A stretch of 64,000 bases of DNA from Aurantiacibacter aquimixticola (GTDB lineage Bacteria > Pseudomonadota > Alphaproteobacteria > Sphingomonadales > Sphingomonadaceae). Each line of letters begins with the position of its first letter. Position 1 is the stretch's first letter. Below, one piece after another: positions 1 through 7,619 of this stretch. The translations under genes and the position numbers were made by a program. The stretch spans positions 2,046,001 through 2,110,000 of the forward strand of contig NZ_RAHX01000001.1 of assembly GCF_003605475.1 (NCBI RefSeq), read 5' to 3'. The notes under the pieces were generated by a model. It saw only the letters and a list, made by a program, of their open reading frames with translations. It did not search any database and was not told the origin of the DNA.

Positions 1-862
1 CGAACGCGAGCGCGATATCGCGCGCGGCGGCGGACTTCAGCTCCGCGAAGTCCATATCGGCGGGGGAGAGGGAGAGGCTCTGCCATTTCAGCCCGCCTTC
101 CAGCAGCATGGGCCGCCCGGCATTGCCGCCGCCCTGATAGGCTGATTGCAATTCCGCCTTCAGCCGCTCGAACTGGTCGGTCGTAAGGCCGGCCGTGTCT
201 GCGCCGCCGTCATAGACCAGCGCGCCCGATGGCCGCGCCGCATTCTCCAGCAAAGCGCGATTCCAGTGGGCGGCAGCATTGTGGATCGCGACGGCCTGCT
301 CGGCAGCGGAGAGGCACCCCGCGCCGTAGTGATCGTCTGCCGGGTGGAAGGCTTTCAGATGCACGACCGAGGGCCAGCCATGCTCATCCTCCACCGGCAA
401 TTCCAGCGTCCGCTCGCCCAGGCGATAGCGATAGGCTGCGGGCCAGCCATCCTCTCCCGGCACGATCGCAACGCGCTCGGGCCGCAGCGCGAACAGTTCG
501 ACAGGCTGGCCCGCGCCGTCCTTCGCGATCTGCACGAAGGCATTGCCGTGCAGCAGCAGATGCGCGGCGAGCGTTTCGAGCAGTGATTGCCCCGCGCTCG
601 AGGCATTTACGAGCGCCATCGCGCCATCGTCGGAGGCGCTGAGCGGCGCGCCGCCCACGCCTTCGGACACGATCCGCACCGCGCGCTGCGCCACCGGATT
701 GTCGAGAAAGGCATGGCGCACGGCGGAGCGATATTCGAACGGCGCCCGCGCCCCGCCCTGCTCGTAGGTCCACCCCCAGGGCGACTGAAACGAGCGCGCC
801 AAAGGCACGCGAGAACCCGCCCCGCCCTTGAAGGCGGAGCGTAGCGATGAGAGAAATTGCAT
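1..862 (-). CDS. HK97-family phage portal protein of a gene transfer agent cluster (partial, C-terminus outside window)
   Basis: The first 287 codons of a portal protein; the reading frame stays open to the left edge. The N-terminal part shows the usual portal pattern: an early SPWGWTYE segment, then FLDNPVAQRAVRIVSEGVG, an LLLHGNAFVQI strand and an ALRPERVAIVPG strand. Portals form the DNA entry ring of the capsid. The start at 862 is supported by AGGAG about 8 bases upstream. It follows the small and large terminase genes on the same strand, the order of orfg1-g2-g3 in Rhodobacter-type gene transfer agents, so I read it as GTA g3 rather than a prophage gene. Only the window edge truncates it. 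Confidence 0.85.
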   Translation of the reverse strand, partial: MQFLSSLRSAFKGGAGSRVPLARSFQSPWGWTYEQGGARAPFEYRSAVRHAFLDNPVAQRAVRIVSEGVGGAPLSASDDGAMALVNASSAGQSLLETLAAHLLLHGNAFVQIAKDGAGQPVELFALRPERVAIVPGEDGWPAAYRYRLGERTLELPVEDEHGWPSVVHLKAFHPADDHYGAGCLSAAEQAVAIHNAAAHWNRALLENAARPSGALVYDGGADTAGLTTDQFERLKAELQSAYQGGGNAGRPMLLEGGLKWQSLSLSPADMDFAELKSAAARDIALAF

Positions 863-880
863 GGAAATGCTCCTGAATTG

Positions 881-910
881 TTCGTCATTCCCGCGAAGGC
901 GGGAATCCAG
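881..910 (+). repeat. Left inverted repeat of the GIY-YIG unit
   Basis: Contains a self-complementary ATTCCCGCNNNNGCGGGAAT core, similar to short palindromes widespread in proteobacteria and to the neisserial dRS3 core. It pairs with 1236-1265 with a single mismatch in the loop. Confidence 0.8.
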
Positions 911-923
911 TAGCGGATGAGCG

Positions 924-1235
924 ATGCAGCGCGATTTCGCTCCAACCGTTTATCTTCTGGCCTCCGCGCGCAACGGCACACTCTATGTCGGCGTCACATC
1001 CAATTTGATGCAGCGCATTGCTCAGCACCGCGCAGGAATCGGCGGAGGATTCGCCGCCAGACATCGCGTCACGCGGCTTGTGTGGTTCGAACAGCACGGG
1101 ACTATGGAGCACGCGATTATTCGCGAGAAACGCATCAAGAAATGGAACCGCGCGTGGAAACTGAGACTGATCGAGGCTGACAATCCGGACTGGCGCGATC
1201 TTGCGGAGGAGTTCGGTTTCAAACCGCTCGGCTGA
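924..1235 (+). CDS. Small GIY-YIG nuclease-domain protein
   Basis: A 103-residue protein that is essentially one GIY-YIG domain. The two signature strands are VYLL (9-12) and LYVGVTS (20-26). They are followed by the conserved Arg at 31 and His at 35, a Glu in REKRIKKW (67) and an Asn in DNPDW (86), so the known catalytic positions look intact. This resembles the stand-alone UPF0213/YhbQ-like group, whose role is unclear; DNA cleavage is inferred from the fold. It is transcribed against the flanking GTA genes and sits inside a pair of inverted repeats. No good ribosome site is visible ahead of the ATG. Confidence 0.85.
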   Translation: MQRDFAPTVYLLASARNGTLYVGVTSNLMQRIAQHRAGIGGGFAARHRVTRLVWFEQHGTMEHAIIREKRIKKWNRAWKLRLIEADNPDWRDLAEEFGFKPLG

Positions 1236-1265
1236 CTGGATTCCCGCCTGCGCGGGAATGACGAA
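1236..1265 (+). repeat. Right inverted repeat of the GIY-YIG unit
   Basis: Inverted copy of 881-910 with one difference in the palindrome loop. It begins directly after the TGA of the GIY-YIG gene. Confidence 0.8.
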
Positions 1266-1286
1266 ATTATATTTATCGGCGTTCTA

Positions 1287-2621
1287 TCAAAATCCCCGCA
1301 CCCTCGGCACCGCGCCGCGCTTGCCCAGCATCAGTTCGGTCAGCGCCCATACCAGCGCGTCGGCCCTGTCCGGCGAGCGGCCGGGGCCTTCGTAACTGCC
1401 GCCGGTCATCAGGCCGCAGAGCTGGTCTTCGAGCCTGGCGAACTGGCCGGCATGGCGCACGCGGTCGTTTTCGTAGAGCGCGGCTACGGGCTCGGCGCGG
1501 GCCACTTTGCCGGTGCTCGCATGGACGAGCTTGATCGGCATCTGGCAATCGGCCGCGCGCAGCACGCTTTCGACCATCGCGCCGCCCTGGTTCGCCTCGG
1601 CAACCACGCGGTCCGCTTTCCAGTGCAGCGCCGATGCGGCGACCGCGCGAGCCCAGCGTTCCGGGCTGGGCCGCGCGACGCTGTCATCGGCCATCACCTT
1701 GGCCAGCCCGTCTGCGGTCAGCCCGACGACGATGATGCCGCATTCGTCACCGCGCGCCGAAGCGGGCGGATCGACGCCGATCACCACGCGAACGAAGCCT
1801 TCCACATTGAACCCTTCACGGCACCGCTCGATCAGCGAGCGGGTCCATAGCGCGCCCTCGACATCACGCAGCAGCTCGCCATCGAGTTCCTGCCGACCGA
1901 GCGCGCTGTCGCCATATTGGCGGCGCATGACATCGATGAAGCCGACCGCGAGATTGTCCTCATTCTCGTCCGAGCGCCCCCGCGTAAGCGCAATGTCCGG
2001 ATCGGTCGCATCGGCCAGCAGGCGGCGCAGCAGCGGCACGGCGCGCGGCGTGGTCGTGGCGACGATACGCGGGCGCTCGCCCATCCGCAGGCCGAACCGC
2101 AGATTGTCCCAAGCGCCAAGCGCACGTTCCGAACTGTTGTCCCATTTGGCGATCTCGTCACACCAAGCATGGCTGTGCTGCGGGCCGCGCAGGCTGTCCG
2201 GCTCGCCCGCCGAATAGAGCGTGGCGGATGCACCGTTGGGCCATGTCACCTTTCGCAGGGACGGCTCGAAATGCGGGTAATCGACATCGGTATGGCAGCC
2301 GAGCAGGCCGCTTTCGCCCTCCACCATGACGGAGCGCGCCTCCCCCAGCGATTTGCCGACCAGCGCGATATGTGCGTCCGGTTCGTTCCATGCGATATTG
2401 CGAACCCATTCGGCACCCATCCGTGTTTTCCCGAAACCGCGACCCGCGCACACCAGCCATATCAGCCAATCGCGATCGGGCGGCACCTGGTTGTCACGCG
2501 CCCAATAGGGCCAGTGCTTTTCCATGACGCACCGTTCTTCGCGCGGAAGCCGGTTCAGGAATTTGCGCCGCTCGGCCGGGTTCATGCCCGTTATGACGAG
2601 CCGCCTGTGTGCGCCGGTCAT
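1287..2621 (-). CDS. Gene transfer agent / phage terminase large subunit
   Basis: A 444-residue packaging motor. The ATPase half has a Walker A AGRGFGKT at 59-66 and a Walker B region with WCDE at 153-156. The nuclease half carries acidic motifs in GVDPPAS and, near the C-terminus, DRADALVWAL. In the GTA family this enzyme cuts and packages host DNA into capsids. Its ATG overlaps the stop of the small terminase gene by 4 bases, so the two are translationally coupled. It is full length and intact, in keeping with a functional GTA cluster, although the rest of that cluster lies outside the window. The downstream portal gene is separated from it by the GIY-YIG unit. Confidence 0.92.
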   Translation of the reverse strand: MTGAHRRLVITGMNPAERRKFLNRLPREERCVMEKHWPYWARDNQVPPDRDWLIWLVCAGRGFGKTRMGAEWVRNIAWNEPDAHIALVGKSLGEARSVMVEGESGLLGCHTDVDYPHFEPSLRKVTWPNGASATLYSAGEPDSLRGPQHSHAWCDEIAKWDNSSERALGAWDNLRFGLRMGERPRIVATTTPRAVPLLRRLLADATDPDIALTRGRSDENEDNLAVGFIDVMRRQYGDSALGRQELDGELLRDVEGALWTRSLIERCREGFNVEGFVRVVIGVDPPASARGDECGIIVVGLTADGLAKVMADDSVARPSPERWARAVAASALHWKADRVVAEANQGGAMVESVLRAADCQMPIKLVHASTGKVARAEPVAALYENDRVRHAGQFARLEDQLCGLMTGGSYEGPGRSPDRADALVWALTELMLGKRGAVPRVRGF

Positions 2622-3109
2622 GCGGCCGGGTGGTCGCCCGGATCGCCCACAGGCGCGGCAGCCTGCGCGGCGGCGGCCTTCGCCTTTCGCGCCTGCTGGC
2701 GCTCCCAGATACGGTCAAGCTTGGTGTTCAGCCTGTCGAGCACGGCATCCTTGTCGTATTTCGCTTGCCGCGCGCGCTCCTTTTCCGCGCTGGCCCGGTG
2801 CGCCGCAAGCAAGCGCAGCGCATTGGGAATATCGAACTTCGCGTCCCCCTGCGCTATGCCGAAGCGCAGCCGCTGCAGGGTTTCCATCTCCAGATGATCG
2901 TATCCCTCCAGCAGCGCGGCGGACCATCGGCGGCGGAAATCGGGATCTTCCCGGCGGTGCTTATAGACGTAGGAAAGCTGCGCGTCGCAGGCGCGCGCCG
3001 CTTCGGACACGTTGGACGTTTCGGCCAGCGTTTCGAAGAACACGAATTTCCAGTTCTGTTTCAGCCCCTGACCCTTCTGGTCCTTCCTTGCCTTTACACG
3101 CTTCTTCAC
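2618..3109 (-). CDS. Gene transfer agent small terminase-like protein (orfg1 type)
   Basis: About 163 residues. A helix-turn-helix-like segment (NVSEAARACDAQLSYVYKHR) lies near residues 30-50, followed by a charged helical middle and an Ala/Pro-rich tail. This fits the DNA-binding small subunit that partners the large terminase. I chose the GTG at 3109 because GGAGG stands 6 bases ahead of it; an earlier GTG at 3142 lies at the foot of a hairpin and has no ribosome site. It is the first gene of the minus-strand GTA operon. Confidence 0.75.
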   Translation of the reverse strand: MKKRVKARKDQKGQGLKQNWKFVFFETLAETSNVSEAARACDAQLSYVYKHRREDPDFRRRWSAALLEGYDHLEMETLQRLRFGIAQGDAKFDIPNALRLLAAHRASAEKERARQAKYDKDAVLDRLNTKLDRIWERQQARKAKAAAAQAAAPVGDPGDHPAA

Positions 3110-3144
3110 TGCATCCTCCAATCCGGCGCGACGACCGGACACGA

Positions 3145-3177
3145 AAAAGGGCGCCGCCCGGTGGGAAGCGCCCTTTT
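3145..3177 (-). terminator. Perfect 10-bp hairpin with A/T flanks ahead of the GTA operon
   Basis: A perfect 10-bp stem (3145-3154 with 3168-3177) whose arms are AAAAGGGCGC and GCGCCCTTTT around a 13-base loop. It is GC-rich in the core and AT-rich at the base, so it looks like a bidirectional Rho-independent terminator. It lies between any promoter upstream of 3180 and the small terminase start, so it could block read-through into the GTA genes or attenuate their own transcript. I cannot tell which. Confidence 0.6.
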
Positions 3178-3331
3178 CGACTCGGTCTATCGCGATCTTC
3201 CGTTTCTCTAACCAAACAGCGTCACGATGTCAACAATAAAGTGCCATATCGGTTCTTTTGTTGGACTTGCGCAGAGGACTGCGCTGGCTTAGACGCGCGC
3301 AGTCCGTCGCCATACCAAGGTCTCCACCGAC

Positions 3332-3988
3332 ATGCTGATGAAACCGCTTCGCGGTCTGTACGACTGGACGATGGAGAAGGCCGCGCATCCGCAGGCGGAG
3401 TGGTGGCTGGCGTTCTTCTGCTTCATCGAATCCAGTTTCTTCCCGATCCCGCCGCATCCGCTGCTCGGGCTGATGTGTCTGGCGGAGCCGAAAAAGGCGA
3501 TCCGATTTGCCCTGATCGCCACCATCGCCTCGGTGCTCGGCGCGTTGCTGGGCTATGCGATTGGCTATTTCCTGTACGAAGCGGTGGGCGAGTGGATGAT
3601 CGGCGCGCTGGGGCTGACCGAGAGCTTCCCCGTCGCTGCCTGCTATATCCGCGAACAGGGCGCTGCGGCGGTGTTCCTCGCGGCCGGCACGCCGATCCCG
3701 TTCAAGCTGATGACCATCACGGCGGGCTTCATCGAGATGAACCTGGTGACCTTCACCCTCGCGGCCATCGCGGGCCGGGCGCTGATCTTCATGGTGGTGG
3801 GCGTGCTGTTCCGCATTTTCGGCGCGCCGATCAAGCGGGTGATCGACGAATATCTCGGCACGGTGACGACGGTGTTCGTGGTGCTGGTGGTGGCGGGTTT
3901 CGTCGCCATCACGCAATTCGGCGGCGGGGACGAGGATACCGGCGAGCAGAGCGCCTGCGACCGGGTTACCAGCCTCGAGCAGCTGTGA
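3332..3988 (+). CDS. YqaA/DedA-like (SNARE-associated/VTT domain) membrane protein
   Basis: A 218-residue integral membrane protein with four or five hydrophobic segments. It has the DedA/VTT hallmarks: an early FIESSFFPIPPHPLLG re-entrant motif (about 33-48) and a GTPIPFKLMTITAG motif (about 119-132). DedA-family proteins maintain membrane homeostasis and some move lipid carriers; the substrate here is not deducible. It is transcribed divergently from the GTA terminase gene. It is close to the family's normal length with nothing missing. Confidence 0.8.
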   Translation: MLMKPLRGLYDWTMEKAAHPQAEWWLAFFCFIESSFFPIPPHPLLGLMCLAEPKKAIRFALIATIASVLGALLGYAIGYFLYEAVGEWMIGALGLTESFPVAACYIREQGAAAVFLAAGTPIPFKLMTITAGFIEMNLVTFTLAAIAGRALIFMVVGVLFRIFGAPIKRVIDEYLGTVTTVFVVLVVAGFVAITQFGGGDEDTGEQSACDRVTSLEQL

Positions 3989-4016
3989 GGCGAGGCACTG
4001 GGAACCCACCGGCGCA

Positions 4017-4772
4017 ATGGTGACAATCCCGTCCCCTCTGCGCCGCGCCATTCGCTCATGCCATCATACGGCCGCCGGACTGCTTGCCTTCCTCAGGCGA
4101 CCTCGGATCGAAGCGAACGAGAACCTGTCGATCGGCAACCGGTTTTCGATCGGGGCCGGGCTCTTCGCGATCTCGCTGGCCGTCACAGCCGTTTTCGGCC
4201 TTCTCGCCCTGCCGATCATATTGGCGACGGACCTGACGACCGGAGAGAGATTGAACGAGGCTCTTGCCGGTTCGGCTTGGTCGGTAATGCTGGCTGTTGT
4301 TCTGATCGGACCGTTGGTGGAGGAAATCATCTTTCGCGGCTGGCTTTCAGGCACGTGGCGTGCCGTCTTCGCTTCGGCGCTTGCCCTGGGGACGATCTAT
4401 GCCGGGTCTGCGATCGTCGATCCCTATTTTGCGGAAGGAAGCGCCGTTAAGTCTGGCCTGCTCGCGCTTGGGGCAGTCGCCATTGTACTGGGTCTGTCGC
4501 CGCTGGACCGCGGACGCCGCATCGTCGGCTTCGGGCAGGCCTTCCCGACCATTTTCTATGTGCAAGCGATCATATTCGGCGCGCTTCATTTCACGAATTA
4601 CGCAGCGACCTCGCCGGTTATCGCACTGGTCGCTACGCTGCCATTAGTCGCGTGCGGATTGATCTGGGGCTACGCCCGGATCAGGCTTGGATTCGCTTCG
4701 GCCGTAATGTTGCACGCGGCGTATAATGTGCCGGCCGCGATGGGATCGGTCTTCCTGATGCAGTCCAACTGA
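4017..4772 (+). CDS. CPBP-family intramembrane metalloprotease (CAAX/Abi type)
   Basis: A 251-residue membrane protein with the three CPBP motifs: EEIIFRGWL (Glu 102-103, Arg 107), FGALHF (His 191) and MLHAAYN (His 233). These are the Glu/His residues that form the metal site in Rce1-like proteases. Several hydrophobic helices surround them. The substrate is unknown; bacterial members process or regulate membrane proteins and peptides. The start is taken at ATG 4017 although the ribosome site is weak; a GTG directly follows. Confidence 0.85.
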   Translation: MVTIPSPLRRAIRSCHHTAAGLLAFLRRPRIEANENLSIGNRFSIGAGLFAISLAVTAVFGLLALPIILATDLTTGERLNEALAGSAWSVMLAVVLIGPLVEEIIFRGWLSGTWRAVFASALALGTIYAGSAIVDPYFAEGSAVKSGLLALGAVAIVLGLSPLDRGRRIVGFGQAFPTIFYVQAIIFGALHFTNYAATSPVIALVATLPLVACGLIWGYARIRLGFASAVMLHAAYNVPAAMGSVFLMQSN

Positions 4773-4870
4773 TCCTGCCTGCGCCGACCGGTGCCGAAGG
4801 GATATTTCGCGAAGACCGCCACACCCGCCGGAGGCCGCCCCAGAGGCGACCCCGCTGACGGGCGAATGGA

Positions 4871-4996
4871 TTACATCATCGTCTCGACCATGCCCGGCGC
4901 CATCGCGGCGGCGAGGCTGACGAGCGAGACGAAGCTCAGCACGGTGCCGCTCAGCATGGAAATGGCGCTGCGGTCGGGATTGGCGAAAAGTGTCAT
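4871..4996 (-). CDS. Small hydrophobic peptide (41 aa)
   Basis: A short gene for a 41-residue peptide with one hydrophobic stretch (about residues 12-36, rich in Ser, Leu, Val and Ala) ending in Met-Met. A strong ribosome site, GAGGAG, stands 7 bases ahead of the ATG at 4996, which is the main reason to believe it. It is probably a single-pass membrane peptide. I recognise no family, and function cannot be inferred from the neighbours (a CAAX-type protease and OsmC). Confidence 0.5.
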   Translation of the reverse strand: MTLFANPDRSAISMLSGTVLSFVSLVSLAAAMAPGMVETMM

Positions 4997-5116
4997 TGTG
5001 TTTCTCCTCATATCGTTGTCGATGGGAGGAGTTTCGCCGCGCGCCGCCAATGCGTTACATCGAACCGCGCGCGGGAAAAGCGATCACTGTGATCGCGGGA
5101 CTGTCTTCCGGGGCCG

Positions 5117-5548
5117 TCAGCCCTCGAATTCGGTCTCAAGCGTGATCTCGGTGTCGAGCAGCTTGGATATCGGGCAGCCTTCCTTCGCTTCGCCCGCCAG
5201 TTTCTCGAACGTGGCCTGGTCCATGCCGGGCACCTTGCCCTTGGCAGAGAGGGCGGACCTGGTGACGGTGAAGCCGCCATCGTCCTTTTCCAGCGTGACC
5301 GATGCCGAAGTGACGATGCTGCCATCCTCGTGCCCGGCCTCGGCCAGCTTGAAGCTCAGCGCCATGGTGAAGCAGCTGGCATGGGCCGCCGCGATCAGTT
5401 CTTCGGGATTGGTGCCCGCCTCGTCCTCGAAGCGGGTCTGGAATCCATAGGGCTGCGCGGAAAGCGCGCCGGAGCCGGTGGACACGTGCCCCTTGCCGCT
5501 CTTGCCAAGGCCCTCATAGGTCGCGCTGCCGGTATTGGTGGTTTTCAT
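5117..5548 (-). CDS. OsmC/Ohr-family peroxiredoxin
   Basis: A 143-residue OsmC-type protein. The two redox cysteines are both present: Cys59 in HASCFTMAL and Cys125 in GCPISKLL. This family reduces organic hydroperoxides with a thiol cofactor in the cytoplasm. A good ribosome site, GAAGGAG, precedes the ATG at 5548; the same frame runs further upstream but without a better start. It follows the spt gene on the same strand after a 50-base gap, so co-transcription is possible. Confidence 0.88.
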   Translation of the reverse strand: MKTTNTGSATYEGLGKSGKGHVSTGSGALSAQPYGFQTRFEDEAGTNPEELIAAAHASCFTMALSFKLAEAGHEDGSIVTSASVTLEKDDGGFTVTRSALSAKGKVPGMDQATFEKLAGEAKEGCPISKLLDTEITLETEFEG

Positions 5549-5598
5549 CGTTGGTATCTCCTTCAGGGAAAGAGACGATGGAGCCGGCGTCGGAGTTC

Positions 5599-6849
5599 CT
5601 AAACGATCCCCACAGCCTTCCCCGCGCGCTCGAACATGCCGAGGATCGTCTCGACTTCTTCGCTCGAATGCTCGGCGCATAGCGAGCAGCGCAGCAGCGT
5701 CATGTTGGCAGGTGTGGCCGGTGGGCGCGCGAGGTTGACGTAGAGCCCTTCGGTCAGCAGCGCGCTCCACATGGCCGCGCCTTTTTCGAGATCAGGCATG
5801 ATGACGGCGACGATGGCGCTTTGCGGCTCATCGGTGCCAAGCTCGAAACCGAGCCCCTTCAGGCCGGAATGCAGGCGGCGCGAATTCTGCCACAGGTGAT
5901 CCCGCTTGTCCTTGGCGCTCATCAGCTTGCGAATGCTGGTCGCCGCGGTGGCGACGACGCTGGGCGGCAGGCTGGCGGTGAAGACGTACGGGCGGCAGAC
6001 CAGCCGCATGATCTCGAATTTCGGGTGGTTGGAAACGCAGAAACCGCCCACCGTGCCGACGCTCTTTGAAAAGGTGCCTATGATGAAATCGACATCGTCC
6101 ATGACGCCCGCATCCTCGACGACGCCCCGGCCGTTCTCGCCGATGAAGCCCATCGAATGCGCTTCGTCCACCAGCACCATTGCACCGTTTTTCCTGGCGA
6201 TGCGGACCATTTCCTTCAGCGGCGCGACATCGCCCAGCATGGAATAGACGCCTTCCAGGATCACCAGCTTGCCCGCGCCTTCTGGAATGCGCTTCAGGCG
6301 CTTTTCCATCGCTTCGATATCGTTGTGCTTGAAGGGCACGACCTCGGCATTGCCCATCGCGCAGCCGTCCCAGATGCTGGCATGGCTATCGATGTCGAGC
6401 ACGATGTAATCGCCCTTGCCCGCGATGGTGGAAATGATGCCGAGATTGGCCTGGTATCCGGTCGAGAACACCATGGCATGGTCCATGCCGTAGAATTCGC
6501 GCAGCGCATCCTCGCATTCGCGGTGGCCCTGATAGGTGCCATTGAGGACGCGGCTACCGGTCGTGCCGGATCCGAAGTCGGCGAGCGCCTGCTGGCCCGC
6601 ATCGATCACATCGGGATCGAAAGTCATGCCCATGTAATTGTAGGTGCCGAGCAGGATCGTGTCGCGCCCGTTGCAAATGGCGCGGGTGGGGCTGAGCACC
6701 TTTTCCATGACGAGCGAAAACGGGTCTTCGACCCCGCTCGCCAGCAAGCCCTCACGCATCGCGATGATATCGTCGAACTTGGAGAAGAGGTCTTTCCCCT
6801 CGCCTTCCAGCACTTCGGGCTGATCGGCCTGCATCACGCCTTCGCTCAT
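5599..6849 (-). CDS. spt: Serine palmitoyltransferase (alpha-oxoamine synthase family)
   Basis: A 416-residue PLP enzyme condensing serine with palmitoyl-thioester to 3-ketosphinganine, the first step of sphingolipid synthesis; sphingomonads use glycosphingolipids in place of lipopolysaccharide. Visible motifs are DEAHS (228-232), GTFSKSVGTVGG with the PLP lysine at 262, and the conserved GSGTTGSR loop (93-100). Length matches the soluble bacterial enzymes of about 420 residues. An acyl carrier protein gene ends 5 bases upstream of its start. That pairing is typical and suggests the carrier supplies the acyl group. Other alpha-oxoamine synthases (KBL, BioF) are less likely given the partner and taxonomy. 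Confidence 0.88.
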   Translation of the reverse strand: MSEGVMQADQPEVLEGEGKDLFSKFDDIIAMREGLLASGVEDPFSLVMEKVLSPTRAICNGRDTILLGTYNYMGMTFDPDVIDAGQQALADFGSGTTGSRVLNGTYQGHRECEDALREFYGMDHAMVFSTGYQANLGIISTIAGKGDYIVLDIDSHASIWDGCAMGNAEVVPFKHNDIEAMEKRLKRIPEGAGKLVILEGVYSMLGDVAPLKEMVRIARKNGAMVLVDEAHSMGFIGENGRGVVEDAGVMDDVDFIIGTFSKSVGTVGGFCVSNHPKFEIMRLVCRPYVFTASLPPSVVATAATSIRKLMSAKDKRDHLWQNSRRLHSGLKGLGFELGTDEPQSAIVAVIMPDLEKGAAMWSALLTEGLYVNLARPPATPANMTLLRCSLCAEHSSEEVETILGMFERAGKAVGIV

Positions 6850-6854
6850 GCCGC

Positions 6855-7097
6855 TTACTCGCTCGTCATCTTGGTGACGGCATCGACAAGCTGGCCGTAG
6901 GTCTCGATCTCGGCCTGCTGGTTCATGCTGATGATGATGTCGAATTCGTCCTCGATCGCGGCGACGAAATCCATCACCGTCAGGCTGTCGAATTCGAGGT
7001 CGCCGGCAAAGGTCGTCTCGTCCTTGATTTCGACGCCCTTCTTGTTGAACGGCTCGATAATCGAACGGATGCGGGTGTCGACTTGGGCGCGGTCCAT
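6855..7097 (-). CDS. Acyl carrier protein paired with serine palmitoyltransferase
   Basis: An 80-residue acidic carrier with the phosphopantetheine site Ser38 in the sequence EFDSLTVMDFV. It is one of the specialised carriers found beside spt genes in sphingolipid producers rather than the fatty-acid AcpP. The start at 7097 has AAGG 9 bases upstream; an ATG at 7106 is also in frame but its ribosome site overlaps it. Only 5 bases separate it from spt, so the two form an operon. Confidence 0.85.
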   Translation of the reverse strand: MDRAQVDTRIRSIIEPFNKKGVEIKDETTFAGDLEFDSLTVMDFVAAIEDEFDIIISMNQQAEIETYGQLVDAVTKMTSE

Positions 7098-7107
7098 GTG
7101 GGCCATC

Positions 7108-7129
7108 CTTGCAACGTGAAAGTTGCAAG
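7108..7129 (-). promoter_or_regulatory. 8-bp stem-loop just ahead of the sphingolipid acp-spt start
   Basis: CTTGCAAC pairs perfectly with GTTGCAAG across a 6-base loop (7108-7115 with 7122-7129). On the mRNA the 3' arm runs into the AAGG ribosome site of the acp gene, so the hairpin could hide it. Regulatory meaning is inferred only. Confidence 0.4.
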
Positions 7130-7195
7130 CGGCAAACAAGTCGGCGCGGCGCTTGTCAAGCGCGCCCTTGGGCGGGGCTGGTCACACGGAAACGG

Positions 7196-7582
7196 TCAGG
7201 AGACGGTTTCGGGTGCCGGTTCCATCAGCCCTTTCACCGCGGCCATGAACGGCCCGATGCTGACAGGCTTGGCAAGATAACCCTCCGCGCCCGATTCCCG
7301 GATACGCTCTTCATCGCCCTTTCCGGCATAGGCCGTGACGGCGAGCACCGGCACCGCGGCAAGATCGCGGTCATGCTTGAGCGTGGCGATGAGGTCGAGG
7401 CCGGAGACGTCCTGCAACTGGATGTCCATCACCACGAGATTGGGGATGAAGGCACGGGCCCGCTCGATCGCCTGGTTGCCATCGGCTACCGGTTCGACTG
7501 CAAAGCCGCTGGCCTGCAAAACGTCGCAGAAAAGTTTGCGGTTCAGATCGTTGTCCTCGACAACGAGGATTCTCTTGGTCAT
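7196..7582 (-). CDS. divK: Single-domain response regulator DivK
   Basis: A 128-residue receiver domain without an output domain. Asp10, the phospho-acceptor Asp53 in VVMDIQL, and the KPVS lysine are present. The segments VLVVEDN-type start, MDIQLQDVSGLDLI and KGDEERIRESGAEGY match DivK, which in Caulobacter controls DivJ/PleC/DivL and thereby CtrA. CtrA itself is encoded in this window at 30.5-31.2 kb. It is transcribed divergently from a DUF3572 gene, an arrangement I recall as common in alphaproteobacteria. Confidence 0.88.
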   Translation of the reverse strand: MTKRILVVEDNDLNRKLFCDVLQASGFAVEPVADGNQAIERARAFIPNLVVMDIQLQDVSGLDLIATLKHDRDLAAVPVLAVTAYAGKGDEERIRESGAEGYLAKPVSIGPFMAAVKGLMEPAPETVS

Positions 7583-7619
7583 TGCGCCCCCGTCGGTCCG
7601 TCTTTTGTCAAGACCGTCA

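Larger units (their letters stand above)
881..1265 (+). mobile_element. GIY-YIG gene unit bounded by 30-bp inverted repeats
   Basis: A 385-bp unit made of a left repeat (881-910), one 103-codon gene and a right repeat (1236-1265). The two repeats are inverted copies matching at 29 of 30 positions, and each contains a palindrome of the ATTCCCGC...GCGGGAAT type. The gene's stop codon touches the right repeat and its start lies 13 bases after the left one, so almost nothing else is in the unit. Without it the terL-portal spacer would be about 39 bp, a normal GTA spacing. This looks like an insertion. I see no clear target-site duplication, and how it moves is unknown. Confidence 0.6.

Noticed and set aside
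1..3200. Prophage
   Set aside because: TerS-TerL-portal alone in this order, with no integrase, repressor, lysis genes or att sites and surrounded by housekeeping genes, fits a gene transfer agent cluster better; the rest lies outside the window.
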